Positions 1 through 5,995 of a stretch of DNA of 10,460 nt are shown piece after piece. The stretch is from NCBI GenBank assembly GCA_030149025.1, contig JASBSH010000075.1, positions 1 to 10,460 of the forward strand, in the 5' to 3' direction. Position numbers and translations under genes: made by a program. Positions within the stretch are counted from its first letter, which is position 1, and every line of letters begins with the position of its first letter. The notes under the pieces were generated by a model. It saw only the letters and a program-made list of their open reading frames with translations. It searched no databases and was not told the origin of the DNA. This stretch comes from Actinomycetales bacterium (lineage in GTDB: Bacteria > Actinomycetota > Actinomycetes > Actinomycetales > BWSM-131).

Positions 1-103
1 TACCCACGCGCTGCACTGGTCGGCCTGGCGACGCCGACACCAGGCCGAGGCACGCCGAGCCCACTTCAGACGGCGCCTACGACGCCAGATGATGACCAAC
101 TAG
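1..103 (+). CDS. C-terminal end of a probable transposase (partial)
   Basis: Reading from base 2, an open frame runs to a TAG at 101-103 and gives 33 residues beginning THALHWSAWRRRHQAEARRA and ending QMMTN. The Trp-Arg-Arg-Arg-His-Gln pattern followed by an Arg-rich tail resembles the extreme C-terminus of actinobacterial DDE transposases as I remember them (IS701-like, for example). This is pattern memory, not a domain match. The gene enters from outside the window, so its length and family cannot be judged. It converges tail to tail with lldD, with 55 bases between. An 8-base palindrome TAGTACTA lies just after the stop (109-116), but I could not show that it is an element end. Confidence 0.45.
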   Translation, partial: THALHWSAWRRRHQAEARRAHFRRRLRRQMMTN

Positions 104-158
104 CCCTGTAGTACTAGGAACCGCCAGGTGGCGCGGGCAATGGACTCCGGCGCGGCCG

Positions 159-1373
159 TCAGGATCGCAGCCGCACGCGGTCCGGTGTGAGCTCCCCGAT
201 CGACCGGACGCCGAGCAGCTGCAGGGTGCGGGCGACGTCGCGGGCCAGGATGTCGGCGACCCGCTGCACACCCCGCTCGCCACCGGCCATCAGCCCGTAC
301 AGGTACGCCCGCCCGACGAAGACCGCCCGGGCGCCGAGCGCGACCGCGGCGACCACGTCGGCGCCGTCCATCACGCCGCCGTCCAGGTACACCTCGGCGC
401 GGTCGCCGACCGCGGACACCACGGCCGGGAGCTCCTCCAGCGGGGTCGGCGCCCGGTCCAGCTGCCGCCCGCCGTGGTTGGAGACGATCACGGCGTCCGC
501 CCCGGCGTCGACGACGGCGCGGGCGTCGTCGGCGCTCTGCACGCCCTTCACCACGAGCCGGCCCGGCCAGTCCTCGCGCAGCGCCCGGACGTCCGCGACG
601 GTGGCCGACGGCTCGAAGACCCGGTCGATCAGCTCCCCCACCGTGCCGCCCCACGACTGCAGCGAGGCGAACTCCAGCGGCTCGGTGGTGAGCAGGTCGA
701 TCCACCAGCGCGGGTGGACGGCGGCGTTCGCGACGGTCCGCAGCGTGAGCGCCGGCGGGATGGTGAACCCGTTGCGCACGTCGCGCAGGCGCGGACCGGC
801 GACCGGCACGTCGACGGTGAGCACCAGGGCCTCGTAGCCGCAGGCCCGGGCCCGCTCGACCAGGGCCTGGCTGGCCTCGCGGTCGCGCCAGAGGTACAGC
901 TGGAACCAGCGGCGGGCGCCCGGCGCCGCCCCGGCCAGAGCCTCCAACGAGGTGGTGCCCATCGTCGAGAGCGCGTACGGGACGCCGATCCGCTCCGCCA
1001 CGCGGCCGACCGCCGGCTCGCCCTCGGTGTTCATGAGTCGCGTGAAGCCCGTCGGGGCGAACCCGAACGGCAGGCTCGCGGGCTTTCCGAGGATCGCGGT
1101 CGACGTGTCGACGACGGCGACGTCGCGCAGCACGCTCGGCCGGAACTCGAGCCGCTCGAACGCCTCCCGGGACCGGCGCAGGCTGATCTCGGCGCCGGCC
1201 GCCCCGTCGGTGTAGTCGAAGACCGCGCGAGGCACCCGCCGGCGGGCGATCTCACGGAGGTCCCCGACCGTCGCCGCGCGGGCGAGGCGGCGGTCGGTGG
1301 CGTCCCCGCTGGGGCGGCGGGGACGAGCGAGCTCGGACAGCTCCGACCAGCGGGGCAGGCGACGGTCGACCAC
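159..1373 (-). CDS. lldD: FMN-dependent L-lactate dehydrogenase (LldD2-like alpha-hydroxy acid dehydrogenase)
   Basis: This 404-residue protein should oxidise L-lactate to pyruvate with FMN at the membrane and pass electrons to the quinone pool. It matches remembered mycobacterial LldD2 (about 414 residues) almost end to end. Visible family motifs are VFDYTDGAAG (51-60), FAPTGFTRLM (105-114), WFQLY (Tyr160), LTVDVPVAGPRLRDVRNGF (185-203), the flavin-contacting Lys276 in VVKGVQ, SNHGGRQLDRAP with catalytic base His300 and substrate Arg303, and VGRAYLYGLMAGG (353-365). The GTG start at 1373 is chosen because homology begins at VVDRRLPRW and an AGGG lies about 8 bases upstream. An in-frame ATG at 1457 would add 28 residues unlike the family, and the frame open still further upstream lies within the neighbouring gene. 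No mycofactocin or LldR-type regulator gene is next to it. Substrate choice within the alpha-hydroxy acid family is inferred from similarity only. Confidence 0.93.
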   Translation of the reverse strand: MVDRRLPRWSELSELARPRRPSGDATDRRLARAATVGDLREIARRRVPRAVFDYTDGAAGAEISLRRSREAFERLEFRPSVLRDVAVVDTSTAILGKPASLPFGFAPTGFTRLMNTEGEPAVGRVAERIGVPYALSTMGTTSLEALAGAAPGARRWFQLYLWRDREASQALVERARACGYEALVLTVDVPVAGPRLRDVRNGFTIPPALTLRTVANAAVHPRWWIDLLTTEPLEFASLQSWGGTVGELIDRVFEPSATVADVRALREDWPGRLVVKGVQSADDARAVVDAGADAVIVSNHGGRQLDRAPTPLEELPAVVSAVGDRAEVYLDGGVMDGADVVAAVALGARAVFVGRAYLYGLMAGGERGVQRVADILARDVARTLQLLGVRSIGELTPDRVRLRS

Positions 1374-1464
1374 GGGGCCACCCTGCCACGCGGCGCTCCT
1401 GCCGGGCCCTCCCTGTCCCTTTTCGGGTGACGCCTCGCAGGCGTGAAGACTGCTCATCTTCCGG

Positions 1465-1797
1465 TCAGAGGGAGCGTCGCAGGGCCACCAGGCGCTCGTG
1501 CAGCTCATCGGCGACGTCCCAGTCGTCGGGGGCCGCCAGCAGGACGTCGCGGGCCAGTACCGCGATCTGGTCACCCAACGCGTGAGGAGCCACATCGGGG
1601 ACGACGACACGCGGCCGCCGCTCCAACGCGGCGGCCCGGTCCGCCAGCCACTGCGCGACGAGACGGACCCGCTGTTCCGGTGTGTCGCCGTCCAGGTGCT
1701 CAGACGGCCGCGCGAGCCGCGCCGGGCCGAGCGAGACGATCCGCTCGACGACCCGGCGCAGCTCGCGCTCGACGTGGTCGGGTGTCCGGAAGGACAC
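1465..1797 (-). CDS. Conserved-looking hypothetical protein, 110 residues
   Basis: I do not recognise a family. The frame from a GTG at 1797 gives a charged, helix-rich soluble protein beginning VSFRTPDHVERELRRVVERI and ending ELHERLVALRRSL. It has no signal peptide, membrane segment or cysteine. It starts 17 bases after the stop of bax1 on the same strand and ends 91 bases before the lldD start, so co-transcription with bax1 is likely. No good ribosome site precedes the GTG. An alternative CTG seven codons earlier overlaps the bax1 stop, so the exact start is uncertain. GC-rich third positions and the fit between two same-strand genes support it as coding; the frame continuing upstream to 2229 is only a shadow of bax1. 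Confidence 0.6.
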   Translation of the reverse strand: MSFRTPDHVERELRRVVERIVSLGPARLARPSEHLDGDTPEQRVRLVAQWLADRAAALERRPRVVVPDVAPHALGDQIAVLARDVLLAAPDDWDVADELHERLVALRRSL

Positions 1798-1814
1798 CGG
1801 TGGGGGCAGCTGCG

Positions 1815-2726
1815 TCAGTCGTCGCCCCTGAGGATGGCGATCAGGCGCAGCAGCTCGATGTAGAGCCACACGAGGGTCACCACGAGACCGAAGGCGGCGG
1901 TCCAGGCGAACCGCTCGGGCAGGCCGTTGCGGACGCCCTGGTCGATGAAGTCGAAGTCCATCACGAGGGAGTACGCGGCGAGGCCGACCGCGAACAGGCC
2001 GATGAGGAACCCGAGCGGGCCGCTGCGCAGGCCGAACTCGCCGCCGACGACGCCCGTCCACATCAGGACCACGTTGATCAGCGAGAAGACCAGGTACCCG
2101 CCCATGGCGATCATGAAGATCTTCGCCGACTTGGCCGTGACCCGGACCTTGCCGCTCTTGTAGGCGAACAATGCGACAGCAAAGACGGCGAGGGTCGCGA
2201 GCACCGCCTGCGGCACGATGCCGTTCCACCGTCCGGCGAAGACGACGCTGATGCCACCGATGAACAGGCCCTCGAAGGCCGCGTAGCCGAGGATCAGCGC
2301 CGGGCTGGGGTTCTTCTTGAACGCGTTGACAAGGCCGAGCACGAGCCCGCCAATGAGCCCGACGATCATGAGCAGGCCGCTGCCGGTGATCCAGCTGACG
2401 GCGGCGGTCGCGAGCAGAACGGCGAACATCAGGCCGGTGCGCAGCACGACGTCGTCGTAGGTCATCCGCCGCATCTGGGCGGCGCTCGCCGGCGGCTGGT
2501 TGTACATCTGCTCAAGCTGCTCGGGCGTGTACGCCTGCTGCTGGCTGTACTGCTGGCCGTACTGTGTGGTCGCCTGCCCGTACGGACCGGCGCCGTACTG
2601 CGGCTGCTGCCCCTGAGGCGGCTGCCACTGCGGGGCTTGCGTCCGACCCCCGGTCTCGTTGAAGGTCGCGTAGCCCCCGCTCTTGAACGCCTCACTGTTC
2701 GCGAAGACCGGGTTGTTCCCTGCCAT
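1815..2726 (-). CDS. Bax inhibitor-1/YccA family membrane protein
   Basis: This is a 303-residue integral membrane protein of the Bax1-I family. Bacterial members include YccA, which modulates FtsH proteolysis, and BsYetJ, a pH-dependent calcium leak channel; the role in actinobacteria is not established. After MAGNNPVFAN comes a soluble Gln/Tyr/Pro-rich tail (about 31-80), then seven hydrophobic segments near 96-113, 117-134, 142-163, 172-189, 202-222, 238-256 and 274-297. The family signatures AAFEGLFIGGIS (149-160) and DFDFIDQGVRNGLP (257-270), with paired acidic residues, are present. The ATG at 2726 has a strong AAGGAG four bases upstream; the longer ATG at 2750 has none and adds only basic residues. 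It is first in a minus-strand series with the 110-residue protein and perhaps lldD, and divergent from the DUF2237 gene. Confidence 0.92.
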   Translation of the reverse strand: MAGNNPVFANSEAFKSGGYATFNETGGRTQAPQWQPPQGQQPQYGAGPYGQATTQYGQQYSQQQAYTPEQLEQMYNQPPASAAQMRRMTYDDVVLRTGLMFAVLLATAAVSWITGSGLLMIVGLIGGLVLGLVNAFKKNPSPALILGYAAFEGLFIGGISVVFAGRWNGIVPQAVLATLAVFAVALFAYKSGKVRVTAKSAKIFMIAMGGYLVFSLINVVLMWTGVVGGEFGLRSGPLGFLIGLFAVGLAAYSLVMDFDFIDQGVRNGLPERFAWTAAFGLVVTLVWLYIELLRLIAILRGDD

Positions 2727-2931
2727 CTCTCTCCTTCGTCGCGATCGCATCGCGGCTCGCGCGGTGCGCCTTTACACCACCTCGTACCAACCTAATGCGT
2801 AATGCTCGCGATTCGTTCCCGCAGATCCAGCGGTTATGCGATCTTGACCTCACCGGCTGCCGCCACCACCACCCGCGACGGTGAGAGCGAGGCCGGCGCA
2901 GACCCTCCTTGCAGAGCGGGATGATGAACCC
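2727..2931. promoter_or_regulatory. Divergent intergenic region between bax1 and the DUF2237 gene
   Basis: These 205 bases must carry the promoters of both divergent genes. The most AT-rich part (about 2790-2840) contains a tandem TAATGCG/TAATGCT (starting at 2793) and TTATGCGAT further right, either of which could supply -10 elements. I could not assign a -35/-10 pair with confidence on either strand. The bax1 leader contains a GCGATCGC palindrome at 2741-2748 just upstream of its ribosome site. Confidence 0.4.
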
Positions 2932-3324
2932 GTGACAGAGCGCAACGTCCTCGGTGGCGAGCTGGAGCCGTGCGGAACGGACCCCCTGACCGGGTTCCAT
3001 CGCGACGGCATGTGCAGCACCGGCCCTCAGGACCTCGGCAGCCACACGATCTGCGCGGTCGTGACGGCCGAGTTCCTGGAGCACCAGCGCAGCATCGGCA
3101 ACGACCTGTCGACCCCGAGGCCCGAGTACCGCTTCCCCGGGCTCGTGCCGGGTGACCGCTGGTGCGTGACGGCGCTGAACTGGGCCCGGGCGTACAGGGA
3201 CGGAAAGGCCGCACCTGTGGTTCTCGCTTCGACGAACGAGGCAGTGCTGCAGCTCGTGCCGCTCGAGGCGCTGAAGGAGCATGCCGTTGACGTGCCGAGC
3301 GACCCGAGCTCACTTGAGCCATGA
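2932..3324 (+). CDS. DUF2237 family protein
   Basis: This 130-residue protein belongs to the DUF2237 family, whose biochemical role I do not know. The signature is nearly complete: RNVLGGELEPCGTDPLTGFH (4-23), CSTGPQDLGSHTICAVVTAEFLE (29-51), RSIGNDLSTPRPEYRFPGL (53-71), PGDRWCVTALNWARAY (73-88), PVVLASTNEAVLQLVPLEALKEHA (95-118). Cysteines 14, 29, 41 and 78 sit in conserved blocks, but no metal site is proven. The GTG at 2932 is chosen because the family pattern begins just after it and a GAGCGGG lies about 11 bases upstream. An in-frame GTG at 2881 would add 17 residues unlike the family. The gene stands alone between bax1 and the first vapBC locus, with 51 bases before vapB-1. Confidence 0.88.
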   Translation: MTERNVLGGELEPCGTDPLTGFHRDGMCSTGPQDLGSHTICAVVTAEFLEHQRSIGNDLSTPRPEYRFPGLVPGDRWCVTALNWARAYRDGKAAPVVLASTNEAVLQLVPLEALKEHAVDVPSDPSSLEP

Positions 3325-3344
3325 CCGGGCACGAACCCTCACCG

Positions 3345-3372
3345 GCATCACTCGTGCATTGGTAATGATGCA
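3345..3372 (+). promoter_or_regulatory. Candidate operator and leaderless promoter of vapB-1
   Basis: TGCAT (3355-3359) and ATGCA (3368-3372) form an inverted repeat with an 8-base spacer. A wider pair GCATC (3345-3349) and GATGC (3367-3371) surrounds the same axis region. A -10-like TAATGAT (3363-3369) places a start point at or next to the GTG at 3376, as in leaderless actinobacterial transcripts. RHH antitoxins usually bind such dyads to repress their own operon; here that is inferred from position only. Confidence 0.4.
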
Positions 3373-3375
3373 GTA

Positions 3376-3606
3376 GTGCGGACCACAGTCGACCTTCCTC
3401 CAGAGGTTTACCGGCGCGCCCGTGAGCTGGCCGAGCAGCGCGGTCAGTCCCTGTCCGCGGTGATCGCGGATCTGACCATCCGCGGTTTGGCCCAGCTGGA
3501 CACGACAGTGACGCTTGCGACCGACGAGCGATCCGGGCTACCCGTCCTGTCCATCGGTCGCCCGGTCACGGCGGAGGACGTGGCGGCAGCATTGGACGAT
3601 GAGTGA
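3376..3606 (+). CDS. VapB-type ribbon-helix-helix antitoxin (locus 1)
   Basis: This 76-residue protein has the layout of VapB antitoxins. An N-terminal ribbon-helix-helix DNA-binding domain (about 1-44) begins MRTTVDLPPEVYRRARELAE. A flexible acidic C-terminus (PVTAEDVAAALDDE) would normally wrap the PIN toxin. The start is the GTG at 3376 directly after a candidate -10 element, with no Shine-Dalgarno, which fits a leaderless mRNA. Its stop overlaps the toxin start as GTGA (3603-3606), the usual translational coupling of vapBC pairs. The reading frame is intact although the partner toxin is destroyed, so it is now an orphan that may still bind DNA or neutralise related toxins. Family assignment is firm; the exact subfamily is not. 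Confidence 0.85.
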   Translation: MRTTVDLPPEVYRRARELAEQRGQSLSAVIADLTIRGLAQLDTTVTLATDERSGLPVLSIGRPVTAEDVAAALDDE

Positions 3607-3862
3607 CCGCCTTCATCCTCGGTGCGAACGTGCTCATCGCCCTGACGGTCGCCGAGCACGAGCACCACGGGCGCGCGAGCGATTGGCTTTCCGGCGTCGA
3701 TGCGTTCGCCGTTGGACCGCTCCCCCATCCGCCGGCACCGGCAGGTCACCGACACCTACCTGGCCGGCTTGGCCACGGCTCATGGCGGGCGCCTCGCCAC
3801 ACTTGGACGCCGCCCTGGCCGGACGACACCCCGATGCGTGCCTGCTGGTACCTGAGTGCTGA
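3603..3862 (+). pseudogene. Degenerate VapC PIN-domain toxin (locus 1)
   Basis: Three pieces of a VapC toxin lie in three frames. Piece one, from GTG 3603, reads TAFILGANVLIALTVAEHEHH and on to FAVGPL (about 3720). The first catalytic residue, normally Asp in L-D-A-N-V, is Gly (GGT at 3621-3623, one base from GAT). Piece two, in the +1 frame from about 3733, reads HRQVTDTYLAGLATAHGGRL, which is the C-terminal PIN motif carrying a catalytic Asp. A one-base insertion at CTTGGAC (3802-3808) moves the end, DAALAGRHPDACLLVPEC, to a third frame with TGA at 3860-3862. Compared with a typical VapC of 130-140 residues, roughly 45-55 codons are missing between pieces one and two. No complete PIN fold can be made. 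Confidence 0.88.
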
Positions 3863-3876
3863 CCACCTGCGGAGAG

Positions 3877-3950
3877 TGCCCTCGGTGGGACTCGAACCCA
3901 CAACGCAGCGATTTTAAGTCGCCTGCCTCTGCCGATTGGGCTACGAGGGC
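3877..3950 (-). tRNA. tRNA with anticodon UAA (nominal Leu) and a short variable loop
   Basis: A complete cloverleaf reads on the minus strand. The acceptor stem GCCCTCG pairs with CGAGGGC. The D arm GCC...GGC encloses a loop containing GG. The anticodon stem GGCGA pairs with TCGCT (one G-T pair) around the loop CTTAAAA, giving anticodon UAA (3916-3914). The variable loop GCGTT has five bases. The T arm GTGGG/CCCAC encloses TTCGAGT, and the discriminator is A. Total length is 74 bases and CCA is not encoded. UAA reads UUA leucine codons, but true bacterial tRNA-Leu is class II with a long variable arm, which is absent here. The amino acid it accepts is therefore uncertain. Confidence 0.9.
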
Positions 3951-3983
3951 CGAACATCGACGATCAGATTACTGACGATCAGA

Positions 3984-4862
3984 TCACCGAGGCGAGACCG
4001 CGAGTGACCGCGCACGCAACAGCACGTCGTCCAGCATCTGCTCCGTCAGTCGACCGGTGAACGTGTTCTGCTGGCTCACGTGGAAGCAGCCGAGCAGGAC
4101 GACGGTCCCGCCGTCCTGCCGATGGAGCGTCGCCTCGGCCCCGTGCCCGAACCTCGGCTTCGGCCTCGGCACCTGCCAGCCGGCACGCCGCGCGGCAGCG
4201 AGAGCGGCGTCCCAGGCGAATCCGCCGAGGGCCACCATCACGCGGACCTCCGGCATGAGCTCGAGCTCCTGGTCCAGCCATGGGGCGCAGGTGTCGCGTT
4301 CCTCCGGCAGCGGCTTGTTGTCCGGCGGGGCACAGCGCACCGGGGCGGCCACACGAATGTCCTTCAGCTGCAGGCCGTCACCGGCGCTGACGCTGGTTGC
4401 CTGGTTGGCGAAACCCGCGCGGTGCAGCGCGGCGAAGATCCAGTCACCCGAGCGGTCGCCTGTGAACACCCGGCCGGTCCTGTTGCCGCCATTGGCCGCC
4501 GGTGCCAGCCCGACGACCACCACGCGCGCGTCCGCGTCCCCGAAACCCGTCACCGGACGGCCCCAGTAGGGCTCGTCGGCGAACGCCCGGCGCTTCGTGA
4601 CGGCGACGTGCTCGCGCCACGCGACGAGCCGCGGGCAGGCGCGGCACACCGACACCCTTGCGTCCAGCGTCGCGATGTCACGGCTCGAACCCGACAGCCG
4701 GACGACGTCACGCACGTCGTTTGCCCGCGGCGTCCGGGGGCGTGCTGGGTCGCCGGGCCAGCCGGTGCCGGGCGGTACCGGGGACGGGAACGGCTGGCCG
4801 GTGAGCGGGTGCGGCAGCAGTTCGCCCGCGGAGCGACGCGGTCCCGTCTGCGGTTGCGTCAC
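3984..4862 (-). CDS. udgB: Family 5 (UdgB-type) uracil-DNA glycosylase
   Basis: This 292-residue enzyme should remove uracil, and in this family also some deaminated purines, from DNA in base excision repair. Evidence includes the actinobacterial N-terminal signature HPLTGQPFPSPVPPGTGWPG (18-37) and four cysteines placed as for the [4Fe-4S] cluster of family 4/5 enzymes: C73 and C76 in CRACP, C177 in VRCAPPDNKPLP, and C192. Motif A is GLAPAANGGNRTG (118-130), with Ala where other families have an acidic or Asn catalytic residue. The C-terminal motif is CFHVSQQNTFTGRL (259-272); family 5 members I recall often have HPS where this has HVS. The GTG at 4862 is chosen because GGTGGGGG precedes it and homology starts there. 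The upstream in-frame extension to 4976 reads through the intergenic repeat. Confidence 0.92.
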   Translation of the reverse strand: MTQPQTGPRRSAGELLPHPLTGQPFPSPVPPGTGWPGDPARPRTPRANDVRDVVRLSGSSRDIATLDARVSVCRACPRLVAWREHVAVTKRRAFADEPYWGRPVTGFGDADARVVVVGLAPAANGGNRTGRVFTGDRSGDWIFAALHRAGFANQATSVSAGDGLQLKDIRVAAPVRCAPPDNKPLPEERDTCAPWLDQELELMPEVRVMVALGGFAWDAALAAARRAGWQVPRPKPRFGHGAEATLHRQDGGTVVLLGCFHVSQQNTFTGRLTEQMLDDVLLRARSLAVSPR

Positions 4863-4928
4863 GGTAGGCCCCCACCATGAGTGGTGATCATGAAACTCCG
4901 GTTCAGTGTGGACGCTCGGGCGGCGTGA

Positions 4929-5015
4929 GTGCAGCCATGGATGCAGCCATGGATGCAGCATCGGCGTCGTGAGCATGACACTTTTCCTGCACCCACCGCT
5001 GCACCGACGGCCGGC
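4929..5015. repeat. Dispersed intergenic repeat, copy A (with 12-base tandem expansion)
   Basis: This copy pairs with copy B at 5996-6070 in the same orientation. A 41-base core (4952-4992) matches 6007-6047 with one difference (T at 4976 against C at 6031). Both copies begin GTGCAGC and carry its inverse GCTGCAC 60-70 bases later (4998-5004 here), and both end CACCGACGGCCGGC. Copy A is 12 bases longer because GCAGCCATGGAT is duplicated in tandem (4931-4942 and 4943-4954). Internal dyads include GATGC-A-GCATC. Its nature is unknown: a MITE-like element, a REP-like hairpin or a protein-binding site are all possible. Confidence 0.88.
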
Positions 5016-5219
5016 TGGGCAGCCCTCCCCTCAACCAACCACGGGCGTGGATCCCGACCAACTGCCCACGGGCTCGACGGTCGCCGGGAGGATGAGCGTC
5101 GCGGCGGCCACGGATGTCCAGTGGACCCTCCCCAACCGGGACCGCAGGTGATCGTGGCGGCAGGGGCTATCAGGCTGGCTGCCGCATAACGCTGCCTGCA
5201 TCACCATGCCTGCATCGGC

Positions 5220-5237
5220 GCATCTTGATGCTACGAT
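5220..5237 (+). promoter_or_regulatory. Candidate operator and leaderless promoter of vapB-2
   Basis: GCATC-TT-GATGC (5220-5231) is a perfect 5+5 dyad, preceded by two more GCATC copies at 5198-5202 and 5212-5216. It abuts a TACGAT -10 element (5232-5237) whose start point would fall at or one base before the ATG at 5245. An antitoxin bound at the dyad would block this promoter, the usual vapBC autoregulation. The binding is inferred. Confidence 0.45.
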
Positions 5238-5244
5238 GACGGAC

Positions 5245-5472
5245 ATGCGGACGACGGTGAACATGGATGACGACGTCGCCGCGGAGATCGCACGACTCCG
5301 CCGCGAGGAGGGCCTCGGGCTGAGCGAGGCGCTGAACCTGCTGGCCCGTCGGGGACTGATGGCCGGACGTACATCGACTCCGCGCTTCCGGCAGCGGTCC
5401 GTCGACCTCGGTGCCCGAGTCGACGTCACGAACATCGGCGATGTTCTCGACCTGCTCGACGAGGACGGTTGA
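5245..5472 (+). CDS. VapB-type antitoxin (locus 2)
   Basis: This 75-residue protein begins MRTTVNMDDDVAAEIARLRR, the N-terminal strand and first helix of a ribbon-helix-helix domain. GLGLSEALNLLARRGLM is the second helix region. A C-terminal tail rich in charged residues (VDVTNIGDVLDLLDEDG) is the expected toxin-binding part. The ATG at 5245 is preferred because the RHH strand begins there and a TACGAT -10 element sits 8-13 bases upstream. In-frame ATGs at 5206 and 5236 would add residues that fit no RHH fold. The toxin gene starts 7 bases after its stop. Antitoxin and toxin are both complete, so this is the only locus of its kind in the window likely to be active. Confidence 0.87.
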   Translation: MRTTVNMDDDVAAEIARLRREEGLGLSEALNLLARRGLMAGRTSTPRFRQRSVDLGARVDVTNIGDVLDLLDEDG

Positions 5473-5479
5473 CGTCGAC

Positions 5480-5917
5480 GTGATAGTCGACGCCAACGTG
5501 CTGCTCTACGCGGTCGACCGGTCCTCGGCGCACCATGACGCCGCAGTTTCGTGGGTGGAGTCGGCTCTCAACGGCCTGACCCGGGTCGGCTTTCCGGTGC
5601 AGACCTTGTCCGCATTCATGCGGCTCGCTACCCACCCAAGGATCATGCGGAACCCCCTGTCTGCCCCGGACGCCGCCGCCTTCGTTCGGGCGTGGCTCGC
5701 ACCCGCAGTGTCGTGGGTGCCGGCGACCGGTGAAGTGACGTGGACGATTGTGGAGACGCTGGTCCGCCGTCATGCGGTCACCGGAAATCTTCTGCCCGAC
5801 GCCATGCTGGCTGCAACGGCGATCGAGCACGGTGTGCCGGTGGTCAGCGCCGACTCCGACTTCGCGCGGTTCGACGGCGTCTCGTGGATCAACCCGCTAC
5901 AGGCCCAGTCGCGGTGA
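5480..5917 (+). CDS. VapC PIN-domain ribonuclease toxin (locus 2)
   Basis: This is a 145-residue PIN-domain protein of usual VapC length, predicted to be a Mg2+-dependent ribonuclease neutralised by the preceding VapB. The start GTG at 5480 gives (M)IVDANVLLYAVDRSSAHHDAA with catalytic Asp4. Later acidic positions are Asp107 in LLPDAMLAATAIEHG and Asp125/Asp127 in VVSADSDFARF, and the end GVSWINPL is the typical last strand. The second acidic residue of the tetrad, a Glu in many VapCs, is not evident in FPVQTLSAFMRLATHPRI (38-55). This LPW/FPV...LRLxTHPR type often lacks it in my recollection, so I do not treat it as damage. The ribosome site (GAGG at 5461-5464) is distant, so translation probably depends on coupling to vapB-2. 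Confidence 0.9.
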   Translation: MIVDANVLLYAVDRSSAHHDAAVSWVESALNGLTRVGFPVQTLSAFMRLATHPRIMRNPLSAPDAAAFVRAWLAPAVSWVPATGEVTWTIVETLVRRHAVTGNLLPDAMLAATAIEHGVPVVSADSDFARFDGVSWINPLQAQSR

Positions 5918-5995
5918 CACCCCTCCCCCACCACAGGAGCTGGTCATGCCGCGGCCACCTGGGGGACACCGCCGCACATCATCGTTGCCGCACCA

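Larger units (their letters stand above)
4863..5244. other. Intergenic region upstream of udgB and vapB-2, holding repeat copy A
   Basis: These 382 bases lie between the divergent udgB and vapB-2. They contain repeat copy A (4929-5015) and a cluster of GCATC/GATGC motifs next to vapB-2 (5198-5231). Between 5016 and 5190 several short open frames exist on both strands, but none has a ribosome site, a recognisable product or a consistent neighbour, so I call no gene there. The udgB promoter should lie between about 4870 and 4990 on the minus strand; I could not assign its elements. Confidence 0.5.

Noticed and set aside
474..1430. 318-codon open frame on the plus strand opposite lldD
   Set aside because: Composition is Arg/Gly/Ala/Pro-rich as expected for the reverse of GC-biased codons. 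lldD on the other strand has a full set of family motifs.
1430..1444. ACGCCT-CGC-AGGCGT hairpin between the 110-residue gene and lldD as a terminator or operator
   Set aside because: A 6-base stem with a 3-base loop and no T-run is common by chance at this GC content. It could be an operator but nothing else supports it.
1374..1610. N-terminal extension of lldD back to 1610
   Set aside because: The added residues overlap the 110-residue gene read in another frame, do not resemble lactate dehydrogenases, and the family pattern begins at the GTG at 1373.
1443..2795. 450-codon open frame on the plus strand opposite bax1
   Set aside because: It is a shadow of bax1 and the 110-residue gene: low-complexity Arg/Glu/Asp/His sequence with no domain.
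3877..3950. tRNA as an integration site with a duplicated 3' end
   Set aside because: I looked for a second copy of the T-arm/acceptor sequence in the window and found none, and no integrase gene is present.
3634..3957. 107-codon minus-strand frame through the tRNA (RSPIGRGRRLKIAALWVRVPPRA)
   Set aside because: This is the classic false protein obtained by translating a tRNA gene.
4931..4954. Tandem GCAGCCATGGAT as a CRISPR or minisatellite
   Set aside because: There are only two adjacent units without spacers, so it is a local duplication within the repeat.
4863..4976. udgB starting at the ATG at 4976
   Set aside because: The extra 38 residues read the tandem repeat (MLHPWLHPWLHSRR) and a poor-quality leader; GTG 4862 has a ribosome site and the family start.
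4906..5151. Short plus-strand frames across repeat copies A and B giving similar peptides (GVVSxTLFLH)
   Set aside because: The two peptides agree only inside the repeat, diverge at once outside it, and neither has a ribosome site. The similarity is explained by the DNA repeat.
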